Shown piece after piece: positions 51,788 through 61,485 of a stretch of 64,000 nt of DNA (position 1 is its first letter; each line of letters opens with the position of its first letter). The position numbers were made by a program, and so were the translations under genes. Origin of the DNA: Halomarina halobia (GTDB taxonomy: Archaea > Halobacteriota > Halobacteria > Halobacteriales > Haloarculaceae); NCBI RefSeq assembly GCF_029338575.1, contig NZ_CP119993.1:620001-684000 (forward strand), given 5' to 3'. The notes below the pieces were generated by a model that was not told the origin of the DNA, made no database searches, and worked only from the letters and a program-made list of their open reading frames with translations.

Positions 51788-53872
51788 ATGAAAATCCTGG
51801 GCGTGGATATCGGGGGGACCTTTACCGATATCTACCTGATAGACAACGAGACGGGGGAACAGACGATCCACAAGGTGAGCACGACGCCGGACGATCCCTC
51901 CGCGGGGGCCCTGACGGGGATACGCGAGATCTGCGAGATGACCGGGACGGATCCGGGCGACGTCGACTACGTGCTCCACGGCACGACGATCGCGACCAAC
52001 GCCGTGCTGGAACACGACGGCGTGGCGACGGGGATGATCACGACGGAGAACTACCGCGACGTGGTCCACATCGGACGCCACCAGCGTCCGCAGAACTACT
52101 CCATCCAGCAGGACATCCCGTGGCAGAAGAACCCCCTCGTCAGGCGGCGACACCGGAAGGAGGTGCCCGAACGGGTGACCGCGGACGGCCAGGTCGCGGT
52201 CGCGCTCGACGAGGACGCGGTCGCCGAGCGCGCCGCGGAACTGCGATCCGAGGGCGTCGAGTCCGTCGCCGTCTCGTTCCTCTTCTCCTACCTGAACGAC
52301 GAGCACGAGCGCCGGACGAAGGAGATCGTCGAGGAGGTTCACCCGGACGCGTACGTGACGACGTCGAGCGAGGTCTATCCGCAGTTCCGCGAGTTCGAGC
52401 GGTTCACCACCACCGCGATGAACGCGTTCATCGGCCCCAAGGTGGTCGAGTACATCGGGCGCTTCAAGCGCGAACTCGAGGCCTTCGGCGTGAGCGCCGA
52501 CCTCCACGTGATGCAGTCGAACGGCGGCATCGCCACGGAGGACATGATCAAGAAGACGGCGGTGACGCTCCTGCTGTCCGGGCCGGCGGCGGGCATCCTC
52601 GGCGGGAAGTGGCGCGGCGACGCCAACCCCGTCGACGACGCCGGGACGAACGTCATCACGCTCGACATGGGCGGGACGAGCGCCGACATCGGCATCGTCT
52701 CCGGCGGCGAGATCGTCGAGGCGAACGTCCGCGAGACGCAGATCGGCGGATACCCGGTGATGATTCCGATGATCGACATCGAGACGATCGGCGCGGGCGG
52801 CGGCTCCATCGCCTACCTCGATGAGGTGGGCGCGTTCCGCGTCGGGCCGAAGTCCGCCGGCGCGGTCCCCGGTCCCGTCGCCTACAGGCGCGGCGGGACC
52901 GACCCGACGGTCACCGACGCCCACGTCGCCCTCGGGCGCATCCGCCCGGAGTTCTTCCTCGGCGGCGAGATGGACCTCTCGACCGACGAGCCGCGCGAGG
53001 TCGTCCGCGAGCGTCTCGCCGAACCGCTGGGGATGGACACCATGGAGGCCGCCCTCGGCGTCCTCCAGATCGTCAACAACGGCATGGCGAACGCGATCCG
53101 GTCGAAGACGATCCAGAAGGGGCGCGACCCGAAGAAGTTCGCGCTCGTCTCGTTCGGCGGCGCGGGGCCGATGCACGCCGCCGACATCGCGCGCGAACTG
53201 GACATCCCGCGCACGCTGATCCCGGCCAGCCCCGGGGTGCTGTCGGCGATCGGGCTCTCGACGACCGACCTCCAGTACGACCAGATCGCAACCGAGTTCT
53301 CGATGCTGGCCGACCTCGACCGCGAGACGCTCCAGGCCGACTACGACGACCTGGTCGAGCGGGTTCGAACCCGCCTCCGCGCCGACGGCGTGAGCGACGA
53401 CGACATCGCACTCGAACTGACCGCCGACTGCCGCTACCAGGGACAGGGCTACGAGCTGAACGTCGTCGTGGGCGACGGCGAGCGCGTACTGCCCGTCGAT
53501 CGGGTCCGCGAGACGTTCGACGAGATCCACCGGAGCGAGTTCGGCCACAACTTCCCGGAGAACCCGGTCGAACTGGTCAACGAGCGGGTGACGGCGTACG
53601 GTCGCCTCCCCTCCTCGAAGCTCGTGCCGATCCCCGACGCGGAGGGCGACGTGGCCGACCTCGCGCTGTTCACGGAGGACGTCTACTTCAGCGTCGACGG
53701 CGAGGCGCGCTCGTTCGAGACGCCGTTCGTCGAGCGGGCGGCGCTCGGTGCCGGCCACGAGATAGACGGCCCCGTCGTCATCGGGGAGAAGGACTCGACG
53801 ACGATCGTCCCGCCGGACTTCTCGGCGCGCGTGCTGGAGTACGGCGACATCGAACTGACCCGGGGAGCGTGA
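51788..53872 (+). CDS. hyuA: Hydantoinase/oxoprolinase subunit A (HyuA)
   Basis: 694-aa ATP-dependent hydantoinase/5-oxoprolinase A subunit, an actin-fold ATPase. N-terminal DIGGTFTDIYLID phosphate loop, LHGTTIATNAVLE, internal LDMGGTSADIGIVSGG second phosphate motif and IGAGGGSIAYLDEVGAFRVGPKSAG. Together with the B subunit 17 nt downstream it hydrolyses hydantoin, N-methylhydantoin or oxoproline rings using ATP. Relatives also include acetone and acetophenone carboxylases, but the racemase and N-carbamoylase nearby favour hydantoins. Confidence 0.93.
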   Translation: MKILGVDIGGTFTDIYLIDNETGEQTIHKVSTTPDDPSAGALTGIREICEMTGTDPGDVDYVLHGTTIATNAVLEHDGVATGMITTENYRDVVHIGRHQRPQNYSIQQDIPWQKNPLVRRRHRKEVPERVTADGQVAVALDEDAVAERAAELRSEGVESVAVSFLFSYLNDEHERRTKEIVEEVHPDAYVTTSSEVYPQFREFERFTTTAMNAFIGPKVVEYIGRFKRELEAFGVSADLHVMQSNGGIATEDMIKKTAVTLLLSGPAAGILGGKWRGDANPVDDAGTNVITLDMGGTSADIGIVSGGEIVEANVRETQIGGYPVMIPMIDIETIGAGGGSIAYLDEVGAFRVGPKSAGAVPGPVAYRRGGTDPTVTDAHVALGRIRPEFFLGGEMDLSTDEPREVVRERLAEPLGMDTMEAALGVLQIVNNGMANAIRSKTIQKGRDPKKFALVSFGGAGPMHAADIARELDIPRTLIPASPGVLSAIGLSTTDLQYDQIATEFSMLADLDRETLQADYDDLVERVRTRLRADGVSDDDIALELTADCRYQGQGYELNVVVGDGERVLPVDRVRETFDEIHRSEFGHNFPENPVELVNERVTAYGRLPSSKLVPIPDAEGDVADLALFTEDVYFSVDGEARSFETPFVERAALGAGHEIDGPVVIGEKDSTTIVPPDFSARVLEYGDIELTRGA

Positions 53873-53889
53873 AACGGAGACGAGATATT

Positions 53890-55722
53890 ATGGCAGAAGT
53901 ACACGAAACACGGAACCTCACCGGCACCGACGTTAGACAGCAGACCGCGCCTCGACTCGAGGTCGACGACCCCGACCGACGGGTCGATCCGATCACGCAG
54001 CAGGTCATCTCGGGCAGCCTGGTCAACATCTGCGACGAGATGGGTCACAAGCTGACCCGGATGAGCTACTCGAGCATCATCCGGGAGTCCGAGGACTTCG
54101 GCTGCGCGCTCCTCGACGAGCAGGGCCGACAGCTCTGTGAGACCGACAGCACGCCGCTCCAGATGGGTCCGATCCCGGCCTACGTGGAGGGCGTGATCGA
54201 GGTCTTCGACGAGCGGGGCGAGGTCTTCCGGCCCGGCGACGTCGTCCTGCACAACGACCCCTACTACGGCGCGAGCCACGCCCCGGACTTCGGGATCGTC
54301 GTCCCGATCTTCCACGGCGGCGAGCTGACGGGGTTCTCGGTGACGACGGCCCACCACCTCGACGTCGGCGCGGACAAGCCCGGGACGTGCATCATCGACA
54401 CCATCGACGCCTACAGCGAGTCGATCCGGCTCGACGCCCTGAAGATCGTCGACGACGGGGTGCGCAACGAGGCCGCCTGGCAGCTCATCGCCGACAACAT
54501 CCGGGTGCCCGACATGGTCATGGGGGACATCGAGGCGCAGATCTCCGCCGCCCGCGTCGGCGTCGACCGGATGCACGAGCTGTTCGAGGAGTACGGCCAC
54601 GACACGGTCAAGCTCGCGGGGCAGGCGATGATGAACTACTCGGAGGAGCGCCTGCGCCGGGAGATCGAGCGGCTTCCCGACGGCACCTACTCCGCGGAGG
54701 GCCACATCGACGGGTTCCTCGACTCGCCGGATCCGAACGAGAGGGACGTGTTCCTCGCGGTCGACCTGGAGGTCGACGGGTCGGAGATCCGCGTCGACCT
54801 CTCGCGGTGCGACGGGCAGATCGACAACCGACCGATCAACATGCCGTTCAAGGGGACCGTCATCCCGGCGGTGTTGCTCGTCATCCGGTCGACCCTCCTC
54901 GACACCGAGGAGCACGAGCTCGTCCCGCAGAACAACGGCATCACCCGGCCCGTCTCCGTCCACGCGCCGAAGGGGACCATCGTCAACCCGCGGTTCCCCG
55001 CGCCGACGATCGCGCGGTTCTGCCCGGGGAACCGGATCGCCGACCTCACGCTGAAGGCGCTGGCGGAGGTCGTCCCGGAGAAGACCTGCGCGGGCATCGG
55101 GAACCTCAAGGTGAGCACGTTCAGCGGCGTCACGGAGGACGACGAGTACTGGGTGTACATGGACATCTCCTCGGGCAGCTACGGCGGTCGGCCGGCGAAG
55201 GACGGTCTCGACGCGGTCGACACGCTCTACGCCAACACGCGGAACAACCCGATCGAGGACATCGAGAGCCACTACCCGCTCCGCGTGAGCAGGTACGAGC
55301 TCCGCGAGGACAGCGAGGGGGCCGGGCGCAACCGCGGCGGCATCGGCACGATTCGCGAGATGGAGTTCGTCACCCCGGCCCGCGTCTCCATCGAGGGCGA
55401 CGGCAACAAGTACCCGCCGTGGGGCTTCGACGGCGGGCGTGACGGCACGACGGGGCGGATCATCCTCGATCCCGGGACGGACGGCGAGCGGCGGCTCACC
55501 TCCAAGCTCGAGAACCGGTCGATGGACGTCGGCCAACGGCTCCGCCTGGTGGGTCCCTGCGGCGGCGGGTGGGGCGACCCGACCGAGCGCGACCCGGAGA
55601 AGGTCCGCGCCGACGTCCTCGACGGTCTCGTCGGCGTCGAACGCGCGCGCGAGGTCTACGGCGTCGCGCTCACCGACGACCTCGAGGTCGACGAGGAGGA
55701 GACCCGGCGGCTGCGCGGCTGA
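53890..55722 (+). CDS. hyuB: Hydantoinase/oxoprolinase subunit B (HyuB)
   Basis: 610-aa B subunit. Family features: ITQQVISGSLVNICDEMG, MSYSSIIRESEDFGCALLDE, VLHNDPYYGASHAPDFGIV, TTAHHLDVG and the C-terminal RNRGGIGTIREMEF and GPCGGGWGDPTERDPEKV. ATG 53890 (MAEVHET) is used; a GTG at 53869 overlapping the hyuA stop is possible. It forms the catalytic complex with HyuA. It converges with the racemase gene. Confidence 0.93.
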   Translation: MAEVHETRNLTGTDVRQQTAPRLEVDDPDRRVDPITQQVISGSLVNICDEMGHKLTRMSYSSIIRESEDFGCALLDEQGRQLCETDSTPLQMGPIPAYVEGVIEVFDERGEVFRPGDVVLHNDPYYGASHAPDFGIVVPIFHGGELTGFSVTTAHHLDVGADKPGTCIIDTIDAYSESIRLDALKIVDDGVRNEAAWQLIADNIRVPDMVMGDIEAQISAARVGVDRMHELFEEYGHDTVKLAGQAMMNYSEERLRREIERLPDGTYSAEGHIDGFLDSPDPNERDVFLAVDLEVDGSEIRVDLSRCDGQIDNRPINMPFKGTVIPAVLLVIRSTLLDTEEHELVPQNNGITRPVSVHAPKGTIVNPRFPAPTIARFCPGNRIADLTLKALAEVVPEKTCAGIGNLKVSTFSGVTEDDEYWVYMDISSGSYGGRPAKDGLDAVDTLYANTRNNPIEDIESHYPLRVSRYELREDSEGAGRNRGGIGTIREMEFVTPARVSIEGDGNKYPPWGFDGGRDGTTGRIILDPGTDGERRLTSKLENRSMDVGQRLRLVGPCGGGWGDPTERDPEKVRADVLDGLVGVERAREVYGVALTDDLEVDEEETRRLRG

Positions 55723-55854
55723 CGGGGACGGAGAGTCGCGGCGACGCAGCGCCCTCCCGCCGCCCCGTTCGCGGTTCGGTCCGCGACGCCGACGCTCGGG
55801 TTCGCGTCGCGGCACAGAAATGGGACGGCGAAACCGTCGGGACGAGTCGCGAGT

Positions 55855-56610
55855 TCAGTCGTCCGCGGACGGGGCAGGCTCCGTGAACTGGTAGACGTCG
55901 GGATACCCCTTGATCTCCTTCGGCTCCGGCGGCCTGTACGTCATGACCTTGCTCGTCGACTTGCCGAGCCTGACCAGCCCCTCCGCGAGGACGGCGGCCG
56001 CGCCGACGCTGTCGATGACCGGCACCGGGAGCTCCTTCTCGAGTTCCTCGTCGAGGCCGCCCATGCCCGCACAGCCGAGGCAGATCGCCTCCGCCCCGTC
56101 CTCCTCGACCGCGAGCGTGCTCGCCTCGAGCAGCGCCTCGACCGCGGCGTCGCGGGCCGTCTCCGTCTCGACGACGGTCAGGTCCGTGCACCTGACGGAC
56201 GCGCACTTCGAGGCGAGTCCCGTCGTCAGGACCGTCTCCTCGATGAGGTCCTTCGCCCGCGGGAGGATCGTCGCGACCGAGAACGTCGCCCCGAGCATGT
56301 TGGCGACGTACATCGACCCCTCGGCGATCCCGACGACCGGCTTCTCGGTCACCTCGCGGCAGGCGTCGATCCCCGGATCGCCCCAGCAGGCGTTGATGAA
56401 CGCGTCGAAGTCCCCCTCGTCCTTCCGTATCTCCTCCAACAGCCCGGGGATCGCGAGGTAATCGTCGTAGTAGGACTCGATGCTGATCGGACCTCGCTCG
56501 GGAGAGACGGCCACGACCTCGACCTCGTCGCTCGTGTACTTGTCCGCCACCTTCCCGATGTTCTCCGTCATCTCGAGGGTGGTGTTCGGATTGATGGCCT
56601 TTATTCGCAT
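55855..56610 (-). CDS. Asp/Glu/hydantoin racemase
   Basis: 251 aa of the cofactor-independent racemase family. The two catalytic cysteines are visible: Cys75 in FINACWGDPGIDA and Cys180 in ICLGCAGMGGLDEEL. N-terminus MRIKAINPNTT is typical of hydantoin racemases. It would equilibrate D- and L-hydantoins so both can be used, fitting the hydantoinase genes on either side. Divergent from the MFS gene with a 179-nt gap. Confidence 0.9.
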   Translation of the reverse strand: MRIKAINPNTTLEMTENIGKVADKYTSDEVEVVAVSPERGPISIESYYDDYLAIPGLLEEIRKDEGDFDAFINACWGDPGIDACREVTEKPVVGIAEGSMYVANMLGATFSVATILPRAKDLIEETVLTTGLASKCASVRCTDLTVVETETARDAAVEALLEASTLAVEEDGAEAICLGCAGMGGLDEELEKELPVPVIDSVGAAAVLAEGLVRLGKSTSKVMTYRPPEPKEIKGYPDVYQFTEPAPSADD

Positions 56611-56789
56611 GGCTCGCGTTAACTATCCCCTCAGCCCGTGATAAAGCTATGCGTCGGCCGTTCGCGTCCAGCCGCGGGACAGTACGCGAGGGGAGGATGT
56701 CGCGGCGTGCGAAACGTACATGTACCCCGTCCGCCGACTCTCCGGTGCTCTCGGGGTCCGGTCCGACGCGGATCGGCCCCTCGATACGC

Positions 56790-57992
56790 ATGGAGGAGAG
56801 ACGAGAATCCCCCCGGAGACTCCTGTTCGCTGCCTGGCTGCTCGCGGTCTGCGGATCCGCCTACCTGATCGCGCCGGCGGGCATCCTCCCAGTGCTGACC
56901 GCGGAGCTCGCGATCGGCGCGGCCGCCGCGAGCTGGATCGTGAGCGTGCCCTACGCCGCCGAGGCCGTCGTCGGCCTGCCGGCGGGGCGCGTCCTCGACC
57001 GGTTCGACGCCGGCCGCGTCGTGACGGCCGCCGTGCTGGGGCTCCTCGTCGCGATCGTGTGGGGCTGGTTCGCCGGCGGCGAGGGCGACTACGCGTCCTT
57101 CCTCGCGTCGCGCTTCCTCGGCGGCATGGCGTTCGCCGCCCTCTGGATCGCGAGCATCGACCTCGTCGGCCGGTCGGTCGACCCGCGTAACGAGGCGACC
57201 GCGCTCGGGTTCTACACGACGAGCGGCCCGGCCGGCCTCGCGCTCGGCCTCGCGCTCGCACCGATCGCCGCGTCCGGTGCCGGGTGGCTCGCGACCTTCC
57301 CCGTCCTGGGCTGTCTCCTCACGCTCTCGTTCGTCGCGTTTGCGCTCGTCGGCGGAACCGCCGACCCTCCCTCGAACGACGCCCGCCCCGGACCGACGGC
57401 CGGCGCGCTCGCGGACGTGCTCGGGAACCGGCGGGTGTGGCCGGTCGCCGCCATGGCGTTCGTCGCGTACTCGCTCCTCCTGCTCTTCAGCGGGTGGATG
57501 CCGTCCTACCTGGCGGCGACCTTCGACCTCTCGCTCGAGGAGGGCGGCCTCCTCGTCGCGCTGGTTCCGGCGATCGGGATCCTCTCCCGGTCGGGCGGCG
57601 GCCTCGTCTCGGACCGCCTCATGGAACGCCGTCGACGCCCGATCGCCCGCGCCTCGTTCCTCGTCGTCGCGCCCGCCACCGCCGCCCTCCTCGCCGTGAA
57701 CGACGCGACGCTCGTCGTCGTCCTGCTCGTGCTCGTCGGCTTCTTCGTCCAGTTCGGCATCGGCGTGTTCTTCAGCTACGCCCGCGACCTCGTCCCGGAC
57801 GCCGTCGGCGGAACGACCGTCGCGTTCGTCAGTACGGTCGGCATCCTCGGGTCGTTCACGGCCCCGGTCGTCGCCGGGACGCTCATCGAGGACACCGGCG
57901 CGTTCGACGCGGCGTTCGGCTACGCCGCGCTGCTCGCGGTCGCCGGCCTGGCGTTCGCCTGGATCGCCCCCGAACCGGGGGGCGCTGACTAG
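56790..57992 (+). CDS. MFS transporter
   Basis: 400 aa, 12 TM helices with the usual central loop at about 190-215. MFS-like GRVLDRFDAGRVVTAAVLG between helices 2 and 3 and SDRLMERRRRPIARAS in the second half. ATG 56790 (MEERRES) is used; the frame upstream lacks MFS sequence. Possibly a second uptake route or an exporter for the hydantoin pathway. Its stop TAG shares the palindrome CTAG with the converging cupin stop. Confidence 0.88.
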   Translation: MEERRESPRRLLFAAWLLAVCGSAYLIAPAGILPVLTAELAIGAAAASWIVSVPYAAEAVVGLPAGRVLDRFDAGRVVTAAVLGLLVAIVWGWFAGGEGDYASFLASRFLGGMAFAALWIASIDLVGRSVDPRNEATALGFYTTSGPAGLALGLALAPIAASGAGWLATFPVLGCLLTLSFVAFALVGGTADPPSNDARPGPTAGALADVLGNRRVWPVAAMAFVAYSLLLLFSGWMPSYLAATFDLSLEEGGLLVALVPAIGILSRSGGGLVSDRLMERRRRPIARASFLVVAPATAALLAVNDATLVVVLLVLVGFFVQFGIGVFFSYARDLVPDAVGGTTVAFVSTVGILGSFTAPVVAGTLIEDTGAFDAAFGYAALLAVAGLAFAWIAPEPGGAD

Positions 57993-58357
57993 ACCGACGG
58001 ATCGACGCCGGCGTCGAAGTCGAGGTAGACGAGGTCCTCGTCGCCGATCGTCCGGCCGACGTGGCCGGGGGGAACGGCGGCGACGTCACCCGGTCCGAGT
58101 TCGTGCTCGGTCCCGTCGTCGAGCCTGCATCCGAGTCGGCCGGCCACGACGGAGAGCAGGTGCGCGTTCGGACAGCTGTCCGTTCCGACGAGCGGCGACT
58201 CGTCCCGTTCCCACTCCCATCCCGGCCGCATCGTCGCCCGCTTCACCGTGACGCCGGCGATCGCGACCGCGTCGACCGCGCCGTTCGGGAACGTCGTCCG
58301 CTCGCCGTCAGCGAGGTTCCGCGCGACGAATCCGCCGGATCGAGCCTCCTCGTCCAT
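57989..58357 (-). CDS. Cupin domain protein
   Basis: 122 aa small beta-barrel. Cupin motif 1 is recognisable around RPGWEWERDESPLVGTDSCPNAHLLSVVAGRL and motif 2 around LGPGDVAAVPPGHVGRT. ATG 58357 is preferred over GTG 58366. The stop overlaps the MFS stop tail to tail (57989-57992). Possibly an isomerase or sensor for a pathway compound; not assignable. Confidence 0.78.
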   Translation of the reverse strand: MDEEARSGGFVARNLADGERTTFPNGAVDAVAIAGVTVKRATMRPGWEWERDESPLVGTDSCPNAHLLSVVAGRLGCRLDDGTEHELGPGDVAAVPPGHVGRTIGDEDLVYLDFDAGVDPSV

Positions 58358-58424
58358 GGGTCCCACTGGTCTCGGCGACGGTTAACCGTGCGCCCCGGGC
58401 GGGCGACCGGACGCGAGCGAGCGC

Positions 58425-59828
58425 TCAGGGGCGGTGCCACCCCGAGAACAGGTCGGGCGCGTCCGCGCCGGAGGTCGGGAGGAACGTCCCGTGATCGGGC
58501 GCGCCGACGAGGTCGCCCCCCTCCACGACCGGACGGCCGCGGACGAGCGTCGTCACCGGCCTCCCGCGCACCTCGCGCCCGTCGAACGGCGAGTAGTCGG
58601 ACGCCTGCCGCAGCGCCGACCCGTCGACCGTCCACTCGGCGTCCGGGTCGAACAGGACGAGGTCCGCGTCCGCGCCGACGGCGACGGTCCCCTTTCGCGG
58701 GTACAGCCCGAGCATCCTCGCGACGTTCGTCGAGGTCAGCCGAACGAACGCGGTCGGGGAGAGCCGGCCGGTTGCGACCCCCTCTGAATAGAGGACCGCG
58801 CTGCGCGTCTCGACCCCCGGCAACCCGTTCGGTACCCGCGTGACGTCGTCGCGGTGCCGGCGCTTCTGCGCCGCGTCGTAGCCGCAGTGGTCGCTGTTCA
58901 CGGTCTGTACGAGGCCGTCCTCGAGCATCGACCAGAGGGCGTCGCGGCTGGTCCCGTCGCGGAGTGGCGGGCTGCAGACGTACTTCTCGCCGTCGCTCCG
59001 GTCGTAGAGTTCCTCCGTGAGCGCGAGGTAGTGCGGGCACGTCTCCGCGAGCAGCGGGAGGCGGCGGTCCCGGGCGGACTCGAGGACGGTCCCGGCACGG
59101 CCGGCGCTGACGTGGACAAGGAGAGTCGGACAGCCCGTCTCCTCGACGAGGTCGGCGACCGCCCACATCGCGGTCGTCTCCGACACCGCCGGCCGCGTCG
59201 CGGCGTGGACCGAGTAGTCGGTCTCGCCGCGGCGTCGCAGTCGCTCTATCAGGTGGGCGATGATCGCCTCGTCCTCGGCGTGGACCAGGCACAGCCCCCC
59301 GCCGGCGGCGACCGCCTCGAGGACGTCGCGGATCTCGCCGTGCGTGAGCATCAGCCGGTCGCGGTAGACGGTGAAGACCTTGACGCTCGCCGCGCCGCGG
59401 TCGATCAGGTCGGGGAGTTCGGCGAGCGTGCGGTCGTCCGCGCGCGTCGCGCAGCCGTGCAGCCCGTAGTCGACGTAGGCGCTGCCGTCTGCCTCCTCCC
59501 GCCGCCGCTCGAACGCGGCGAGCGGCGATTCGCCCTCGTCGGGGATCGCGAAGGGGACGATCGTCGTCGTTCCGCCGCGGGCGGCCGCCGCCGTCGCGTC
59601 CGCGAACGAGTCGTTCGTCGTGAACTCGCCGAGCGAGAGGTTCACGTGGACGTGCGAGTCGACGAACCCGGGGAAGACCGTCAGTCCGGTCGCGTCGACG
59701 ACCGTCTCCCCGCTCAGCGAGCGCGGCGCGCCGACCGCGGCGATCGCCCCGTCGCGGACGCCGACGTCCCCCTCGAAGGCGCGCTCGGGGGTGACGACCG
59801 TTCCGTTACGGACCACTGTGTCGTACAT
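58425..59828 (-). CDS. Metal-dependent hydantoinase/dihydropyrimidinase/allantoinase-like amidohydrolase
   Basis: 467-aa cyclic amidohydrolase. Ligands visible: DSHVHVN (His59, His61), the carboxylated Lys in ASVKVFTVYR, LVHAED, LLVHVSAGRAG and the catalytic Asp in NSDHCGY. ETCPHYLAL is typical of hydantoinases. It opens a five- or six-membered cyclic ureide. Presence of both this enzyme and ATP-dependent HyuAB suggests two ring types or stereoisomers are handled. A hairpin (59838-59859) lies 10 nt before its ATG. Confidence 0.9.
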   Translation of the reverse strand: MYDTVVRNGTVVTPERAFEGDVGVRDGAIAAVGAPRSLSGETVVDATGLTVFPGFVDSHVHVNLSLGEFTTNDSFADATAAAARGGTTTIVPFAIPDEGESPLAAFERRREEADGSAYVDYGLHGCATRADDRTLAELPDLIDRGAASVKVFTVYRDRLMLTHGEIRDVLEAVAAGGGLCLVHAEDEAIIAHLIERLRRRGETDYSVHAATRPAVSETTAMWAVADLVEETGCPTLLVHVSAGRAGTVLESARDRRLPLLAETCPHYLALTEELYDRSDGEKYVCSPPLRDGTSRDALWSMLEDGLVQTVNSDHCGYDAAQKRRHRDDVTRVPNGLPGVETRSAVLYSEGVATGRLSPTAFVRLTSTNVARMLGLYPRKGTVAVGADADLVLFDPDAEWTVDGSALRQASDYSPFDGREVRGRPVTTLVRGRPVVEGGDLVGAPDHGTFLPTSGADAPDLFSGWHRP

Positions 59829-59837
59829 GGTCGAAAC

Positions 59838-59859
59838 TCACGGCCTCCCCAAGCCGTGA
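59838..59859. promoter_or_regulatory. Hairpin-forming inverted repeat before the hydantoinase start
   Basis: TCACGGC (59838-59844) and GCCGTGA (59853-59859), 7-bp perfect stem with an 8-nt loop, immediately upstream of ATG 59828 (minus strand). Could be an operator or an mRNA leader structure. Confidence 0.45.
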
Positions 59860-60413
59860 CACGTGATAAGTGTTGTCGTGATCTGTGACGGACCGGCGCG
59901 TCACCGGGACGACTGTCGCCACGTCTGGATTTCCAATTAGAAGTTACAACCCGCTAATACCCGCATTCGTCTCGCGTTACCGAGGCGGGTCGTGCTCCGT
60001 CGTCGTAACCGTACCGGCCGTCGCTCGTTCGGGCATCACCGGCCCGCTACCCCCGTAAGGGCACTGGCAGTCCTGCACGGAGGACCCGCAACGGATCCCA
60101 CCCGGGTGAATGGCTCCCGTAACGACGTGGGAACGATCGTCGCCGCTCCACGGCGGGAGATCTGTCGGGTTCGGCGCCCGTCAACGACCCCGATTGGCGT
60201 TTCGCCACTGCGCTCGCGGGCGCGGGGAGAGGGGATCCGACGACGACCGTTAAACGGAAGATCGAGTAACGAATTCTAATTTGTTTCCACGGTGAACCGG
60301 CACCGGCGTTCGTCAGGTGGGGGCGATGAAGGGCGGCGGACGCGGTGGGATCGTAGCCGGCCGACGAACCAGTTCGGCACGATGCTTTCGTCCTCCCGCC
60401 GAGTACTCCGGCC
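59860..60413. other. Gene-free divergent region
   Basis: About 550 bases between the hydantoinase and the DtxR-like gene. AT-rich patches at 59930-59960 and 60255-60285 may be promoters. Only short shadow frames; no RNA gene recognised. Confidence 0.45.
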
Positions 60414-60902
60414 ATGGCGTCGACGTCAGACCGACCCGCCGACCCCAGCGACACCGCCCGCTCCGAGCGCCCCGTCGAGCGGCGACCCGGACGGTACCTC
60501 CTCGCCGTGTACTGGCTCGGCCGGATCGACGGGGCCCGCGTCCGGACCGGTGCGGTCGGCGACTACCTCGGCGTGCACCCGGCGAGCGTCACCGAGATGT
60601 TCTCGAAACTCGCCGCGGCGGCGCTCCTCGACTACGAGAAGCACCGCGGTGTCGAGCTGACCGACCGCGGCGAGCGGGCGGCCGGGGAGCTCGCGTGGCG
60701 ACAGTGCGTCGTCCGGTCGTTCTTCGCGACGGAGCTCGACGCCGCCATCGGCGACGACGACGCCTACCTGATCGGGTACACGTTACCGGAACGGAGCGTG
60801 GCCCGACTCCGGACCCGCATCGAACGCCCGTGCGAGCGGTCGTGTCCGGAGCTTCCCGCCCGAGCCGAACACTGCCTCGTCGGCTCGCGAATCGAGTGTT
60901 GA
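60414..60902 (+). CDS. DtxR/MntR-family metal-dependent regulator
   Basis: 162 aa. Winged helix RYLLAVYWLGRIDGARVRTGAVGDYLGVHPASVTEMFSKLAAAALLDYEKHRGVELTDRGERAA matches the DNA-binding and dimerisation start of DtxR/IdeR/MntR. The metal-binding second domain is short and Cys-rich at the end (PCERSCPEL, EHCLVG, IEC), unlike the His/Glu/Met pattern of the best-known members, so the effector metal is uncertain. Likely controls iron or manganese genes, possibly the two cupins that follow. Confidence 0.85.
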   Translation: MASTSDRPADPSDTARSERPVERRPGRYLLAVYWLGRIDGARVRTGAVGDYLGVHPASVTEMFSKLAAAALLDYEKHRGVELTDRGERAAGELAWRQCVVRSFFATELDAAIGDDDAYLIGYTLPERSVARLRTRIERPCERSCPELPARAEHCLVGSRIEC

Positions 60903-61061
60903 GGGCGGGAGTCCCGCCGGAGCGAACACCTTCGGCGCAAGGTACAGGCACTCCACCCCGCTTCGTTCACACGCATGTATCTACGCAGGGCAGAGACGAG
61001 CGCGTCCGTCGCGCGCGGCGTCGGGTGCCGATCGACCGGCAGCGGCGCGGGGGCGTGACCG

Positions 61062-61460
61062 ATGGTCGACGCGAGTTTCGCGAGCGAACGACGCTACGAC
61101 GACGACCGCTTCACCGCGAGGACGGTCTTCGAGAGCGAGCGGATGAAGGTCGTACTCGGCTACTTCGAACCGGGGCAGTTCATCCCGGTCCACGCGCCGG
61201 ACAGCGACGTCGCGGTCGTCGTCCAGGCGGGGACGGGCCGGGGCCGCGACGGAGCAGACGAGCACGCCGTGGAACCGGGCGACGTGGTGGTCGTCGAGGC
61301 GGGGACGGAACGGGGCGTCCGCGCGGACGAGACGACCCGCCTGGAGGCGGCGCTGGTGACCGCCCCGCCGCCCACCGAGGAGGAGCACGCCCCCGTCCAC
61401 GAGGGCATCCGGCGCGACGAGTTCGACCCGCTCGCGTCGCGGGAGGGGCCGGACCGATGA
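61062..61460 (+). CDS. Cupin domain protein
   Basis: 132 aa. Single cupin: VVLGYFEPGQFIPVHAPDSDVAVVVQAGTGRGRDG and VEPGDVVVVEAGTERGVRA. Only one His (HAPDSD) of the usual motif-1 pair is kept, so metal binding may be incomplete. Acidic C-terminal tail. Close to a second cupin gene 25 nt downstream and to the DtxR-like gene. Confidence 0.78.
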   Translation: MVDASFASERRYDDDRFTARTVFESERMKVVLGYFEPGQFIPVHAPDSDVAVVVQAGTGRGRDGADEHAVEPGDVVVVEAGTERGVRADETTRLEAALVTAPPPTEEEHAPVHEGIRRDEFDPLASREGPDR

Positions 61461-61485
61461 GCGCGACGGCGACCGACCCCCGGCC

